Numbered from the stretch's first letter, positions 26,101-37,913 are shown. The stretch is 64,000 bases of DNA from Rhynchospora pubera (GCA_028095005.1 CM051459.1:202283902-202347901), one strand, 5' to 3'. Translations and numbers: made by a program. The notes: generated by a model from the letters alone, not told the origin.

Positions 26101-27348
26101 CTCTGGGCCAATTGAAGAATTATGCTGCTCTCTTTCCCTCTGCATCGCTTGCTCTTGTGGGCTGTACAAATTCTGGAAATAGGAAATAAAAGCGTTCCTT
26201 ATCTCTTTGTCATTTCCAGTCAGCTTGCCTTCCCCATTTCGTACCATAGTGATCAAGTTATTCCTCCTCCTGTTTGTTGCCACAGTATGGAAGAATTTCG
26301 TGTTGCGATCACCTTCCACATTCCATTGGATCCGTGATCTTTGCCGCCAGAATTGAATTTCCTGATCTTGCACTTGCAAATAATGTGATCTCAGTTGCTC
26401 CTCTGTTTTGTGGTCTCTGGCATGTGGATGTTGCATCTGTATATTCAAAATCTGCTCTTGTAAGTGCTCTAATTTCTTCTTTGGTGTTTGCAGCTTTCTA
26501 GCCCATCCTTTTACATTCTTTTGGAGATTTTTCCATCTATCATTCCAATTTGTTTCTGATTCATCTATCCACTGTTGTTCCCATGCCTCTTTAAACCCCC
26601 TCTCCTTGAACCACCAATGCTCCATTTTGAATTGTCTGGTTCCTCCCATTAGTGGTTTTATTCTCAAAAGAATAGGACAGTGATCACTATGTATCATGGG
26701 GAGGTGGTTTATGTAAGCATTAGGATGCATATGGATCCACTGAGGAGTCGCCAATCCCCTATCTAAACGCTGGTAGATAGCATCCGCTACATTCCGTTTG
26801 TTTGTCCATGTGTACGCCGGCCCCTTATACCCCAAATCCACCAAACCAGACTCAAAAATAAATCTATTAAAACGTTTTCCATGTTCGCTTAACCTATTTC
26901 TGCCCCCAACCTTTTCATCTGTGGCAGTAATTTCATTAAAGTCTCCTATCATACACACAGCTCCATACATGAATGTCACTTGCTTTAAAGTCTCCCACAA
27001 CAGTCCATTTCCATCATGATTCGGGTCTCCATACACACCTACCAAAACCCACGGTGGTTTATCCTTCTGTGTTATTCGAGCCACAATGTAGCTCAGATTT
27101 GCATGTAAAATTTCCACATTCTTTGAGCCGTCCCAAACCAAGCATAACCCGCCAGATATCCCCCTTGCAGGCACCGTATGGTAATTCATATGCCTCATAT
27201 CATTCATAAACCTACTCATTCTTCTCCTGGATGCCTTGGTTTCAGAAAGGAAAGCTATATCTGCTCGTGTTGCTCTAAGGGCGTCTTTCAGGAATTGTTT
27301 TTTCCGCTGCCCTCCCAATCCGCGGCAATTCCATGAAAGTGTATTCAT
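23161..27348 (-). CDS. LINE ORF2: endonuclease, reverse transcriptase, RNase H
   Basis: An uninterrupted frame of 1395 codons that nicks target DNA and reverse-transcribes the element RNA. An APE-type endonuclease starts at the N-terminus (LSWNCRGLGG, then GDFNE near 137 and HSDHCPI near 220). The reverse transcriptase has SPGPDGITPRF, KAFDKLNW, GLRQGCPMSPY and the catalytic IYADD at about 700. A zf-RVT cysteine/histidine cluster (CQRCHQENEYETHC) lies near 1085. The C-terminus is an RNase H of the type gained by plant L1 elements (LVDASWAPNG, FQAEVQAL, FYSDC, then HKLANHAR). All catalytic signatures seen are intact. Its ATG overlaps the ORF1 stop as ATGA, which suggests coupled termination and re-initiation. 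ORF2 itself could still be functional. Confidence 0.95.
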   Translation of the reverse strand: MNTLSWNCRGLGGQRKKQFLKDALRATRADIAFLSETKASRRRMSRFMNDMRHMNYHTVPARGISGGLCLVWDGSKNVEILHANLSYIVARITQKDKPPWVLVGVYGDPNHDGNGLLWETLKQVTFMYGAVCMIGDFNEITATDEKVGGRNRLSEHGKRFNRFIFESGLVDLGYKGPAYTWTNKRNVADAIYQRLDRGLATPQWIHMHPNAYINHLPMIHSDHCPILLRIKPLMGGTRQFKMEHWWFKERGFKEAWEQQWIDESETNWNDRWKNLQKNVKGWARKLQTPKKKLEHLQEQILNIQMQHPHARDHKTEEQLRSHYLQVQDQEIQFWRQRSRIQWNVEGDRNTKFFHTVATNRRRNNLITMVRNGEGKLTGNDKEIRNAFISYFQNLYSPQEQAMQREREQHNSSIGPETENEIEGFFNMLTTNPGPVIPIEAHEALIRLPDYNEIRRAAFLMGPYKSPGPDGITPRFIQEYWHVIGSDLVVQIRKIFQEGFIPESWLDCNVVLIPKGAEPETPAEYRPISVGNVIYRLVMKIIAARLRPHMCKIISLEQTAFLQGRCISDNVILAKEILHSFNSSNFKMKGFMLKVDIAKAFDKLNWIFLVYTFKHINMPEKLSKMMLTAYKLAKVTILINGTGDGFIEPTRGLRQGCPMSPYVFILAMEMLSRQFKFALQQGKIQGMKLAHTAPYLTHVIYADDLVILGGTGREEMQGVREIMQKFGRASGLEVNPAKSKLWFTKGCDEETIHRIKADLQAVEATTQEKYLGVTIAARNGARDTARMLLDRVNSKLAGWKSAMLSHAGRLVLIKSVLTSMPVYYMNTEKLPKGFINQMTSQIARFFWGKQDKNRYLALVSWKKICLPVQSGGLGVRDLSMFGEALLQKNAWALMGQSDKLWVQICKAKYYPRVGFWRAKKNSRSSRMWREVIRMRDFFKGHVKWDVGDGSTIAAVSQPWFDGWEVQQDTIRANMQLKIKDLVNEQTCSWDEEKLCRLFGVEKAHLIRDTVRPPMLNCIVPDRLNWSETVSGVYTVKEGYNCLQNISCHHLLSNEPQWGKIASWKGIVPKVRIFLWRLLSKALPLANNMHARIQAISPVCQRCHQENEYETHCFFFCPGSRLVWFGGQLSIRTHDLPLNITQAIMQIVAGLDCENVRIFAYTLWELWKARNKVVMQHENFDAREVLREVKIWVTSRDESDSLRKGHNANISDSMQGGRIEVRSDEWHVLVDASWAPNGTAGIAYVIYEKGLVKRMGCNPIQAHDPFQAEVQALVHTIGKVQDDPVLTGDISKVFFYSDCLNLVSKILDEDLENLPSWRAREAMYQASQMLRAQDARMCLRHVKREAVGPAHKLANHARRTGMIWDGGGCFLELSEELGIQSGLDGRYFQVCQSFNED

Positions 27349-28364
27349 ATTTGATTTGGAGACGAGTTTGGGTTCGTCTCCCTGGCCCTTTTGCAGTTTA
27401 AATGGCGATCCTCTTGTTCCTCCATCTCTGTCTCATTTGTGATTCTAACTATGGCATTTAAGTCCATACTTCTTTTTAATTTCTTTGGGGCAGATGTTGA
27501 GCTGCCTTCTCCTACATTGGTTTTGGTCTTGCTACCATCTTGCTGTACTGGCACTCCTTCCTGCTCCCCTCTCTCCATTCTATCATGTTGATCAATCACA
27601 AATGTTCTGTTGTTTATCCACCTCCCAAACTTCCTATGTGGTATTTCCCCTTCTCCTAGAATTTCAAGAAACTTCCCTTCTTGCTGCATTCTGATTGCCC
27701 TGTGCCTCACCGGACACACCATATTATCATGTCCTATCTTTGCACAAAAAAGACAAACCAGAGTTACTCCCTCATACACTACCCGCATCTCATTGTTCTA
27801 AAAAACTAGCTTGTCTTTGAGAGACTCTCCCAGCTCTACTTGCAGCATCTGTTTGTAAACTTTCCTCCCACCAAAGAAAGTACTTTGCATCTCTGAAAGT
27901 GGCTTACCAATTTTCTTCATCATTATTTGTATCCCCTCCATATTCAAAATATCTGATGGTACACCAAAGAGCTCCACCCAGCAATTCACACTAGTTATAA
28001 TCGGTTTTGTCAAATCAATCTGTCCATAAGACCTCCTCACAATCATCATATCTCCTTTCAAATTCCATAACCCTTTACTAAGTACTCTAAAGGTCTCCCC
28101 TTCATTTTTTAATTCTACTAGAAAATAGTTACCTCCCAGAGCTTCAATTCCATCGCTTTGCTTGACCGACCAGATGCCTGATATCACCTCAGTAAACATC
28201 GTCTCCCTAGCAACTTTCTTCGATACCACCCACACCAAAACACAATTAGACCAATTACGCTTCTTCAAGGCACGTTGGGGGACTTGCACTCTGTCCACCA
28301 CTGCGCTTTCTCCCGAGCTAAGAGCAGCAAATTGTGCTATGAATTCCTCATCAGTCTGATCCAT
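27345..28364 (-). pseudogene. LINE ORF1: DUF4283-like RNA-binding protein with zinc knuckle, one stop
   Basis: ORF1 is the presumed RNA-binding chaperone of the ribonucleoprotein. The start chosen at 28364 (MDQTDEEFIAQF) fits plant LINE ORF1 proteins. The longer frame up to 28478 is rich in hydrophobic and Ser/His residues and unlikely. The N-terminal half is DUF4283-like (SGIWSVKQSDGIEALGGNYF, VLSKGLWNLKGDMMIVRR, VNCWVELFGVP). The downstream half starts at a CCHC knuckle (CLFCAKIGHDNMVC). A single in-frame TAG at 27798-27800 separates the halves, with the frame identical on both sides. This is one nonsense change, a read-through site or a sequence error. The final TGA at 27345-27347 overlaps the ORF2 start. 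Confidence 0.85.
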
Positions 28365-28694
28365 GTCTAACAAGGCAGGGTTCTCGTTTTTCTTAAATGA
28401 GGGGAGGGAAAGAAGCGAATGGGTGCTAGCTCCAAATGGAAAGAAATGATGCAAATGCAAAGAAAAATGTGATAGCACAGGCTCCTTCCTCAGGCGCTAC
28501 AGTCTTGTGAAAACTCACATCGAGACGTTACCTAGTTGGACCGGTCTACCTCATTTAAGATAAGAGGAATTTCATGTGTACCCCCTACTAAACCTCACTA
28601 TACTTCTCAATGCTGTTAAGAAATTACACAAATTATCACTTTGCTACTGTAGTAGTACTGTTCTCCTCGTACACAGCTGAGTGTTATTTTATTA

Positions 28695-28914
28695 GGGTGT
28701 GTTTGGATGAGCATGGAATAAGAAATAAAAATAAGAAATTTCGGTATGCGTGCTTATTCTTATTCTTGTACAACCAAACAACACAAGAATAAAGAATTTA
28801 CGCCCTTATTCCTATACTAACAAAACCATAGTATAAGAATAAGAAATTTGGATAAGCACGCATACCGAAATTCCATATTCTTATTCCTTATTCCATGCTC
28901 ATCCAAACACACCC
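28695..28914. mobile_element. Tourist-like MITE between TTA and TAA
   Basis: A 220-bp inverted-repeat element, GGGTGTGTTTGGATGAGC to GCTCATCCAAACACACCC, with arms pairing for 50-60 bp including AAATTTCGGTATGCGTGCTT. It lies between TTA (28692-28694) and TAA (28915-28917), so the duplication may be TA or a TWA variant. It closely matches 2661-2866. Confidence 0.8.
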
Positions 28915-29391
28915 TAAGTATTTTAAACAAAAAAAAAGGAATTTTCTTTTAAATATATATAGTTTCAAACGTCTTCCAAACATCCCTATAGTTTCAAACG
29001 TCTTTTATGGAATATATAGTTGTTTCTAAATCCGAGATAAATCAAAACAATTTGTTTTTAGGGTCGATCGAGACGGCAAAGTAGCTCACCGGCAAATTTT
29101 ATATTAAATAAATTTTTTTTGAAGATAAATTAGAGATCTAAGCCATCTAATTTATTTTTAAATTAAATGTCTATGAAAGATCCCAGCCGGATTTCCAACT
29201 TATTTTTATATTAAATAATTATAATTACAAAAAAGATAAAAAAAAACTTCTAAAAAGCCTATAGAACACTAAAATCCTAAATAATACTTAGACATGTTTC
29301 ATCAAAAAATGTACACGTGCTTAAATTTTTTTCAACACGTCTAGGTATTTCAAGTTATAACAACTCATTTAATCAAGCCTACGGGTGTTTT
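28915..29391. other. AT-rich intergenic DNA, no gene seen
   Basis: Only homopolymer runs and short direct repeats were seen, such as ATAGTTTCAAACGTCTT twice near 28960-29000. Confidence 0.5.
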
Positions 29392-31153
29392 TGTTAGAGT
29401 TATGTCATAGAAGTCAATAATTTAATGACTCAAATATTAGTTTATGTTATGGATGATATTTTATCATCCGTTCCTAGGTTTATTATTGACAGATCATTCA
29501 GGTTGAGGATCTGAATTGTAGATCTTTGTGGATCATTCTTTAGAATGACAATAATAAATCTAAATGGTCCATAATCTTAATAATTAACAAGGGAACATTA
29601 ATTATCTTATAAGATTAGTATGCAAGTTAAGTGATGATTAAGTTCTACAAATCATAGGTAAAGAGTTACCAACTTAATTGCATATGTGTATGTTATGGAA
29701 CATAGCACAGGACTTGACCCATCGAAATAAACATATGGATTGTGTTATGTGTCATTGTTTATTTCGTTATGATTTTGGTTCTAAGTTTGAGATGTTTATC
29801 TTTTCCACATGAGGATATGTTCAATAAATATTGTCTACCGCTGATTTCCTATAAGGGCTGCTATACAAACTTTATTTATGTTCTCTTGAATTGTGCGGGA
29901 AAAAGCTAATCATCAAGAAAATCGTATGTCCCTCATTAATTCACTTAGTGAGTGACGATATCTGTTTGGGCCCCTTGATGGAGATAGATTGTTTGCATGC
30001 AACTTTATACAATTATCTCTAGATCAAGAAACGTATAATCTGCAAGAATGACACATTCCTATCTTGGATTATACGATGATATCGTGTGACAAAAATCAAA
30101 ATAGGGAAATACATTTATTCCCTTATGCAGGATTTAAATACTGTAGCAGTACACTATTTATACGAATTGGAAATCATAACGTGTTGCTAGATACCGTTTA
30201 TGATTATTGGAATTAAATAGCGATTTAATTCCATGTCCAACATAGCATAAATCCTCAAAGGGTCACACAAAATAGAGTTTTAACCAAGACAGTACATTAT
30301 TTATTTATTCGCAATAGTGTGTATTGCGGAAATATGATAAGTTGATTAATTAATTATATACCGTTATAACTAATTAAGTCAAATGGATCATATAGAAATA
30401 AATTAATGTATTAGCTAATCCTAAAATAATTATTAATTAGTTAATAATTATTTTAGTTCAACTCAATTTAATATAAATAGTTATATTAATTTATTGGGCC
30501 AATATATATATGCATTAAATATATAGCCCGATTAAATAGCATTTGGAGTAGCTTTTAATTAAATGAATTAGAGGCTTGTTTGAGTGAGTTAAGAGGTCCA
30601 TTTGAGCCCATTTTATGGCCGGCCCTAGTGGTAGGTGGGAGTGGCATTCTTGTATTAGATGGTTGGTGGTAGGTAGGGATCATGCACTATATATAGAGAT
30701 GTATAGATGCAAATTTGAGGCTTCTCTCTTCCCTAACCCTAGCCGCCATCCTCTCCCCCTTTGGCTGCCGGCCACATCTCCTCTCTCTCTCCATTAGTTC
30801 ATGAGTTGAGCAATATTCTCTCCACTAATTAAATTGTTAATTAAAGAAGAAGAGAGAATACCTTGGATTAGCTTTGTTCTCTTTGATTCGCTAGCACGAA
30901 TCAACTAGACCTTGGTTAATCTCTAGGTGGACTCGAGGCGGCCGTCAACCATGGTGGAGGCGTTTGGAGAGCTCCCCATCGACTCCTAAGCCAAGGAATC
31001 GAGCCTCTTGGTTGCTATACCAAGAGAGGTAAAAATCCACCCTTTTCTCTTGTGTCTAATTAGCTTTTGTGCAAGATCCATTGTGTGTGATGTTTAATTG
31101 ATTAATTAAATGGTAATTAGCACTAAAAATTGAAAATTACACACTTCCTAACA
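29392..31153 (+). mobile_element. Solo LTR, family A copy 2, TSD GTTTT
   Basis: A 1762-bp element from TGTTAGAGTTATGTCATAG to ACACTTCCTAACA, flanked by the perfect 5-bp repeat GTTTT (29387-29391 and 31154-31158). It is the reverse complement of 8026-9787 along its length. It holds a TATA-like CTATATATAG near 30687 that may be the promoter, and a hairpin at 31005-31026 (arms CTCTTGGT/ACCAAGAG, loop TGCTAT) followed by AGGTA. No internal region or partner LTR is present. The 60-codon frame at 30615 lies inside the LTR and is not a gene. Confidence 0.92.
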
Positions 31154-31169
31154 GTTTTAACTTTCAAAA

Positions 31170-32010
31170 AAAAAAAAAACTCATTTAATCCTTGGATTTC
31201 CATATGAGAGCCAGAAATTACAAATTCCAAGAGCGAAGTTGAGTAAAAGTAGCTTGAATCAATTTTGCACCAATGACCAGAATGAATCTGCAAACCGGCA
31301 ATGTATAGAGAGGTGATTAACAGCTTCTACGTTTGTAGCTGTACAGCTAGGACACGAAGTGGAAGAAAGCCAATCTCTTAGTATTAGATTTTATTGTATA
31401 ATTAGTAGTCAGTTTTAAAGTAGCAACCAGAGAAAAATTCTAACTTTCGATAGAGATTTCACCTTTTCATAAGTATGTATGGAATTTTGAAATGACGCTA
31501 GTATTGGATAAGAAACCGTAGGCACTGGATGAGGAGAAGATTTCAGTGGCCATTCATTTCCATTTAGGGAATGAGATTCTACTTGAAAACTTGCAAGAGG
31601 TTGAAAAAGGTCCTTGCATGTTGAAGGATATCTGTTAGGTTGTACGACATCCTACATGAGACCAGATCGTTTGCTTTTGTAGTACATAAAGGAATTGAAT
31701 TGTGGAATACCAAATTAAATTTGGCTCTGCTCGAGTTTTCAAAGTCTCTTCAGTAATAAGACTTGATTTTATCGTTAAACTTCAAGGATTCCCAAGCCAC
31801 CATTAGATTTTGGTAGGCAACATTTAGTCCAATTTATCAGAAAGTAGCATCCAAGAGCCTTAAGAGCCAAGAAGGTAGTGATATGCCACAAAGTCCCTTG
31901 TCCTTGGCCCATCCTTTATAAGACCATTTTTTAACCCGCACCAGACCAGTCCTTTGAAGGATTTACAACAAATTGAAGCTTAGAAGGGACGGTGTTTGAA
32001 AGGGTTGGAT
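31170..32010 (-). pseudogene. LINE remnant, zf-RVT region, many stops
   Basis: Reading the minus strand in pieces gives typical LINE C-terminal phrases: a GGLGI-like block near 31800, SKVRIFLWLL near 31450, and CPSCTATNVEAVNHLSIHCR near 31345-31290, followed by FADSFWSL. The pieces lie in element order but are broken by stops and frameshifts. It is an old copy unrelated in detail to the intact LINE at 22877-28500. The solo LTR ends just to its left. Confidence 0.7.
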
Positions 32011-33673
32011 CTAATTTTCAACAAAGATGGATTTTGAAGCGAGGGCAATGTTACATTGATTTTGGACCCACCTCAAATTTTTTTTTAATTGATATTACAT
32101 TTGTTTGTAATTTAAAAAAATACACAAGAAGTTAGGGACCCATCTTAAAAATTTGAAGAACCCAGCTAGACATGTCATGTTTGATTTAAATTGCATAACG
32201 ACACCTAAAAAATCACATAGGGACTAAGATAGTATTTGTAACCTAATGAATCTTATTAAGACAAAACTTAGAATAGAATGAAATATTTGGATGAAAAATT
32301 ATTTGTAGCATATATATTCTAGCGCGAACCTCACGCATTACATGATTCGTCTATATAATATTTTGCGAACTTTAGAACATTATAAATAAAAGCTGCCACA
32401 AAAGATAAAAAATACAACTCGAATATTGTATAAAAACTACCACTAAACATAAGAAAAATAAGTGCTCAATGAGATTTCTGAAAAAAATAAAAATTCATAA
32501 GAAATTGTTGTACTTTTTTGTTGTCTTAACTTTTGAATTATTATCTTCTGTAATAAATATATTATTTTAGATTTTTTATTGTTATCATAATATATATTTG
32601 ATTTCTTGTGATTTTTTTTATCTAACATTATTTTAGAGTTGTTTATTTAAAAATTATTATTATACTATGTTTATATTAGCGTCACATCATACATATATTT
32701 TCAGAAAAAAAAATTTACGGAACCCGTTGACACGAAATCCTAGCTCCGCCATTGTTTTGAAGGGCTGGGTTTTGGCGGACTAGGACCGGTCCATTCCGTC
32801 TTGGTTTATTTAGAAGGGCTAATTTTTTTAAAAAAAATCCGAATGAGGTTTATTTGATTTTTTAAATAATTTATAATGATTTTGCATGTTATTTTTTTTT
32901 TTATCTATTCAACATCAATTCTGGTCTGTGGAGTATTTGCTGCGAGGTAAAACATAAAATTTAACAAATCAGATAATTGTGTGTATATATAATATTAATT
33001 TTTTAAAAGGCTATATATACTTAGTAATAATAAACGGATAAAATATAACAATTATGAATATTGCATTACTATTACTATTTATTGACTTGATATCAAAGTC
33101 TCTTGGCATTACTATTACTATGTAGTAACCAAGGATAACAAAATCATCATCACAATATAACACAAATTAAAAAAAAGTTTTTAAAATTTGTAAATAATAA
33201 ATTCCAATTGTATTATTGAACGATATAAATGATAATCGATAGCCTCTTTCAACTCACCCCAACTCATAACTAGATAGCCTCTGTCTAGTCTGTCAAAAAA
33301 AAACTCACCCCAACTCACCCCAACTCACCCATAACAAAAGTAGCTTTAATTTAGTAGGAGGAAAAAAAATTAAATATTAAATGGATCGCAAAAATAATGT
33401 TTTGAATTTATGCTCAAAGACTTAAAGCATTTAAGTGTTTAACATAAATGGGCAAATTAACAAAGTATTATATTATTATCTTTTAAGCCCTTTGAGTCCT
33501 TCAATCTGGCCTTTTGGAAGTCCGTCGGTCTAGAAGAACCAGTTTTTCAAAGGACCGGACTCGCTATCCAAATAAAAAATCCTTCTAATCATGTCCTTCT
33601 TCAGTCCTTAATTCGGCCATGTCTGACCCTTACTAAAAATTCGTAAAATCTGGTCCGGTCATTTTGGATTTTC
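32011..33673. other. AT-rich intergenic DNA, no gene seen
   Basis: No supported gene. A short block of ACTCACCCCA repeats occurs near 33250-33330. The 61-codon frame at 32443-32628 is AT-rich and has no recognisable feature. Confidence 0.5.
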
Positions 33674-33930
33674 ACTACAAAAACGGACACGGAATAATGA
33701 TATTCCGTTTGAGTCAACGAAACAGAACATGTATTTCATTTTCGTTATGTTTCGTCTTTCATTTTTCATTGATTTAAGTCCATTCCGTGTTCCGTTTTAA
33801 GTAACGTTTATAAATTGGCGTTTCAGTTCCGTTTTGTTTCATTCTCAAAAATGAAATTATTTTTCTCTTTCGTTTCTATTTCGTTTTGGACGGAACGAAA
33901 ACATACGAAACATCATTTAGTTGATAGTCC
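33674..33930. mobile_element. Relic of a GTTTCG-rich hAT-like element
   Basis: Dense CGTTTCG, AACGAAAC and TTCCGTTT motifs in both orientations resemble the interiors of 4700-4980 and 40772-41055. The ends have decayed. A possible right end reads TTGATAGTCCTA, near the family end TTGACAGCCCTA. No target duplication could be matched. Confidence 0.4.
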
Positions 33931-36394
33931 TATATACATATATTTTTTTTTTGTCAATGATGTTTTATACCATACGACGTGAGCATAGAAGAAGGATACT
34001 ACAGCTATGAGGTTAGGTCACTTGGCAAGTATTGAAAAAGCTAAAAAAATTTTTTACTAAACAACTTCTGGAAGAACTTAAACTATTTAAAAAGATATTG
34101 GCAATGAGAAATTGATAAAATTTAATCACGTTTAACGAAAATATTAAAAATATAATTTTGTTATTTATGTAATAATAATAGCATTATTGGTAATAGTTCG
34201 ACTAGTTGTCATGTTGTAATATTTTTAATTGTCCTGGAAGAAGAAAAATGTTGTGAGTAGCAAGTAGCTAGTATGTGTTAAAAGACAGTGTTTTCAATAC
34301 TATATTGGCATCTCTACCAGCTTGGTTATCGAAATTCGATATTTTCTGATATTTTTTTAATTTTTTCAGTATTTTCTCTCACAATATCGAATGCCGCCAT
34401 TTTGGTCATTGTTTCCGGTATCCGATATTGCCGAAATTTTTTAGTAACTGGTAGGATATGGAAAACATTGGTTAAAGATCGAGGGCTAAATGTATGTTAA
34501 TTACCAAATGATAAAATATCGAGCAAGTATCCATATAATAGATATATAAATTTTCGTATGATCTAACATCCAATTGAGTAAACTAACCGAAATAAATAAA
34601 TGTAAAAACTAAAAACTATAAGGTTAAGTACTTGTCTTCCTTCAAATAGAATTTGACTAAATTATTCATGTAATTTATGATTTAATGTAACATACAGAAC
34701 TCTCAATCGATCCACACTGCAATTGTGCCGTGACATAGAAGATCTCATTCAATTTTGCACACACCTTGGACAAGAAATGGTGGACGTTAGAAGTCTCAGC
34801 AGTCTGCAACAAATGAAATTTTGTTTTTCTGCAGTAAAGTACATGCTATTATAAAATAAGGTCAACAAAGTAATTTTAGCATGCAGTGTTTTTAATTACA
34901 GCATTTATCATAAATGATAGTAATTTAATGTTGAATGTTATGTCTTTTTCCTTTATATTTACTGACCAATCTGCAAGTTTTAAATGATGTCGGTTACTAA
35001 TTAGTACAAAAAAAAAATTAATTTAGTTTATGCGCACATGATTCAGTTGACAATTTGGAAAGTAAATTTCTTGCCTAGTAAGGGTGTGTTTAGGGAAGAA
35101 TTGAAACGATGTAACGGTTCCAATTTAAAACTAGTCTAAATTTACTTTTAGACGAATTAACATATAGCAACAATATATATTTTGACTAGTATATATCTAG
35201 GTTCGTTGCCAAATTCAATCGAATTTTTTAATCTGAACTATTAATTCTTCCTCACTCAGAAACATGTCCTTATTTTTGCTCAATAACAAAGCAAACATGC
35301 TAGATTCAACTGTTCAATCTTCCTGCAAAAAAAAAAAAAAAAAAAAAAAAAGACAACAACAACACTAAAATTATGCCCATGGAGTGTACCGTATACCAAT
35401 AACCAAACACGCAGTGACCACAAAAGATCCCATTTTCCATGAAAACGTAAAATCCGAAACCTCGGACTGCGTGACAAGCCTAAAGCTGCCCGGATTCCAT
35501 CACACACCAATTTCCCCCTTCCCTACCAGACCGCTTTTAACAGTCCATATATTCCACTTTTTGAGCATCAGAATTCAACCTCTAATTCCAAATTCCAATC
35601 CGATCAAAACCATACAAAGCTTTACATGCACTATACCCACATATGATATGCATGTCGCCCATGATCTCCTATTCTCCTCCCTTCCTTTCTCGGCTCCACC
35701 TCCTGAATCCTGATGACGCCGCATGTGGCGGGAATTATATTGTGGTTAAAAAGTAGCGCCAATTTTCTGATCAGGTACCAAGAGGCAAAGGATGATAAAA
35801 CCTGATGGTGCCAATTACCTTTTTATCTTTTGTTATTTTGCTATTTTTTTTACTGGAGGAATTGGATGGACAAAGGATCACCTGTCTGGATGCATTGCAG
35901 CTTTTCTTTTCCACTGCTGTTAGTCTTTTGCTTTTTCTTATTTGGTATAGTATGGATTTCGAAATGATACTCCGAATCTTCATAAAAAAAAATTATAGTC
36001 AGAGTAATTTATGGAATATTTATTGGGTTCTTATGATGATCAAAATTATCACATGAAGAAGTTGCAGTATAATTACGAATCTGCTACGGGGTAGTTATTG
36101 GAATTTGATATGCAACAGTTGTTTTCTGCAACCTATTAAAAGTATATTAATTAATGAAGATGCCGCATTTTTTGAAATTCTGTTCGAACCTGAAAAAATA
36201 TATAATTGGATTAAGACTTGAATTTGATCTCAACCAAAATTTCTTGAAATTGTCAGCCAAAACAATTCTCATGCTAAAAAAAATTAATGTAAATTTTGCG
36301 AGTTAACGACTAGCTAATTAAGACATTTACTGTGAAAGAACAAAACATTGTGCGAATTTCAACAAATGCGCCGAGGGAATTGGTAAGGAACATT
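33931..36394. other. Intergenic DNA with a 25-base poly(A) run
   Basis: No gene was seen. A run of 25 A lies at 35327-35351. It is followed by about 370 bp of mixed sequence (35352-35720) that stays open in one frame but shows no familiar protein. It may be the 3' tail of a degraded retroposon, but no body could be identified. Confidence 0.45.
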
Positions 36395-36552
36395 GGGTCG
36401 TTTGGATGCGTCCCAAATTCCGGGAATAAGCAATTCCGGGCATAAATTTTAATATAAACAATTCAAATTATTCACAAAATTATACACTTTCCAATAAATT
36501 TATGTCTAGGAATAGCAAATTCTCTCAATTCCTAAGCGATCCAAACGCCCCC
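36395..36552. mobile_element. Tourist-like MITE, TSD ATT
   Basis: A 158-bp element from GGGTCGTTTGGATGCG to CGATCCAAACGCCCCC, flanked by ATT at 36392-36394 and 36553-36555. Its interior matches the 21823-21989 subfamily (AATTCCGGG, CCAATAAATTTATG). Confidence 0.85.
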
Positions 36553-37913
36553 ATTCTGCTATTTAAAAAACCATATATTCACAATGAAAGATGAACAGTG
36601 CACAGCTGTGTTATTATATGACGTTTTATTGTGAGAGTTCTGTGTGGCATGTTCTCCTAACTCATATTGTACTTAAATATTGATCATTGTATGAAGAGCT
36701 ACAAAGATGCAGTGGTCCCAGCAGTTTTTATTTTTTTAGAGTTTGCACTTATGTTGCGTACGTGAATTTGGTCTATGAGTTTGTACCTCTAGGAAAGGGA
36801 ACCGCTTTTATTCAATTGTGGGGTCTAAATGGAACCAGGTTCATGTTTGTTTAGGTTGACACTATCAGGATTTATTATGGCCATTCTATTTGTAGGAATT
36901 TAAACGACTGTTAGTCGAAATTTATTGTTATGGCGATTCGCTACATGAAGTTCTGTGTGGACATGTTCTCACCTGCTAAGGTCATTCTTATTTTGGGGTT
37001 GGTCTCGGCCTATTCTTTTAATAGACCACGAATGCATATTAGGGCTCTGGATGAATAGATGTAGCCATATAGGTTACGTATGTTTTCTTTACCATAATTA
37101 TTAATTTTAGACCACATTTTTGTGGTTTGTTTTAACTTTTTCCCAGAAAAGAAAATAAGCATGAAATCAGTTCATTGAAATATACAGATTAAAGAGATTT
37201 TCTGTGAAATATACAATTTTTCTGTTAAATTATCGAAAGAGAGAATAGTACACAGATTAAAGGGATTTTCTGTTAAATATACGGTTATAAAACTCAAAAA
37301 CTATTATGAAATCAGTTTATTGAAATAATTCTTCTTATCATTATAAATATATATATTCCATTTCCTTTCGATAATTCTAATCCTTTATTAATTGTAATGT
37401 ATATAGTTGGTTATCTATTTTAACGTTGGCAGACAATCCATCTTAAATGACAAAGCACATATTTGTTTCTCCATTTCGTTCAATCAAAGCATTTATTTGT
37501 TTTTCCGTTGTGATATTTATTTGACCAATAAAGCTCTTAATCAATTTATTTTTCCGTTGTTGTGCCCAATATCTATGCAGTAAATATCCCATTACTGTTA
37601 TAAATTCATTGCTATGATTACTACCCCAATTAAACCAGAAAATTTATTTGAGCGATTTGCCGTTACCCAATTGGCTATATAAACAAATTCATTTTGCATA
37701 ACATGATTATCCTAGAAAAAATGATTATGTATTTTCTATCTGAAAATCCAATTCCGATATTAATTTCTTTAATTCTATTCCAAATTGCAAATTCCAAATT
37801 TAGTTATAAAATTCTCAAAAAATATTTTTGCTGAATATATGTGGAGGCTTTCATCAGTCGCTTTCATGATCATATCCTAAAAGATGACAATCACGAATTA
37901 TCTTGGTTGTGGT
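36553..37913. other. AT-rich intergenic DNA, no gene seen
   Basis: No supported feature. The right part (37440-37900) may belong to the decayed LINE that continues to its right, but I cannot read it. Confidence 0.4.

Larger units (their letters stand above)
22877..28500 (-). mobile_element. L1-type LINE retrotransposon, near full length
   Basis: A non-LTR element on the minus strand. In element order it has a 5' region near 28500, ORF1 (28364-27345), ORF2 (27348-23161), a 3' untranslated region (23160-22891) and a poly(A) tail of 14 (T run at 22877-22890 on the plus strand). The order endonuclease, reverse transcriptase, zinc-finger, RNase H is that of plant L1 elements. I looked for a target-site duplication of the flank GCAAGAACTAAAG beyond 28490 and did not find it, so the 5' boundary is approximate or truncated. 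Confidence 0.9.

Noticed and set aside
23726..28359. Many plus-strand frames of 60-108 codons
   Set aside because: All lie antisense to the LINE ORFs and show no independent signature.
28480..28700. LINE target-site duplication of the flank GCAAGAACTAAAG
   Set aside because: No acceptable match beyond the 5' end was found, so none is claimed.
35384..35713. 109-codon plus-strand frame after a 25-base A run
   Set aside because: No recognisable domain and overlapping open frames on the other strand. Considered chance.
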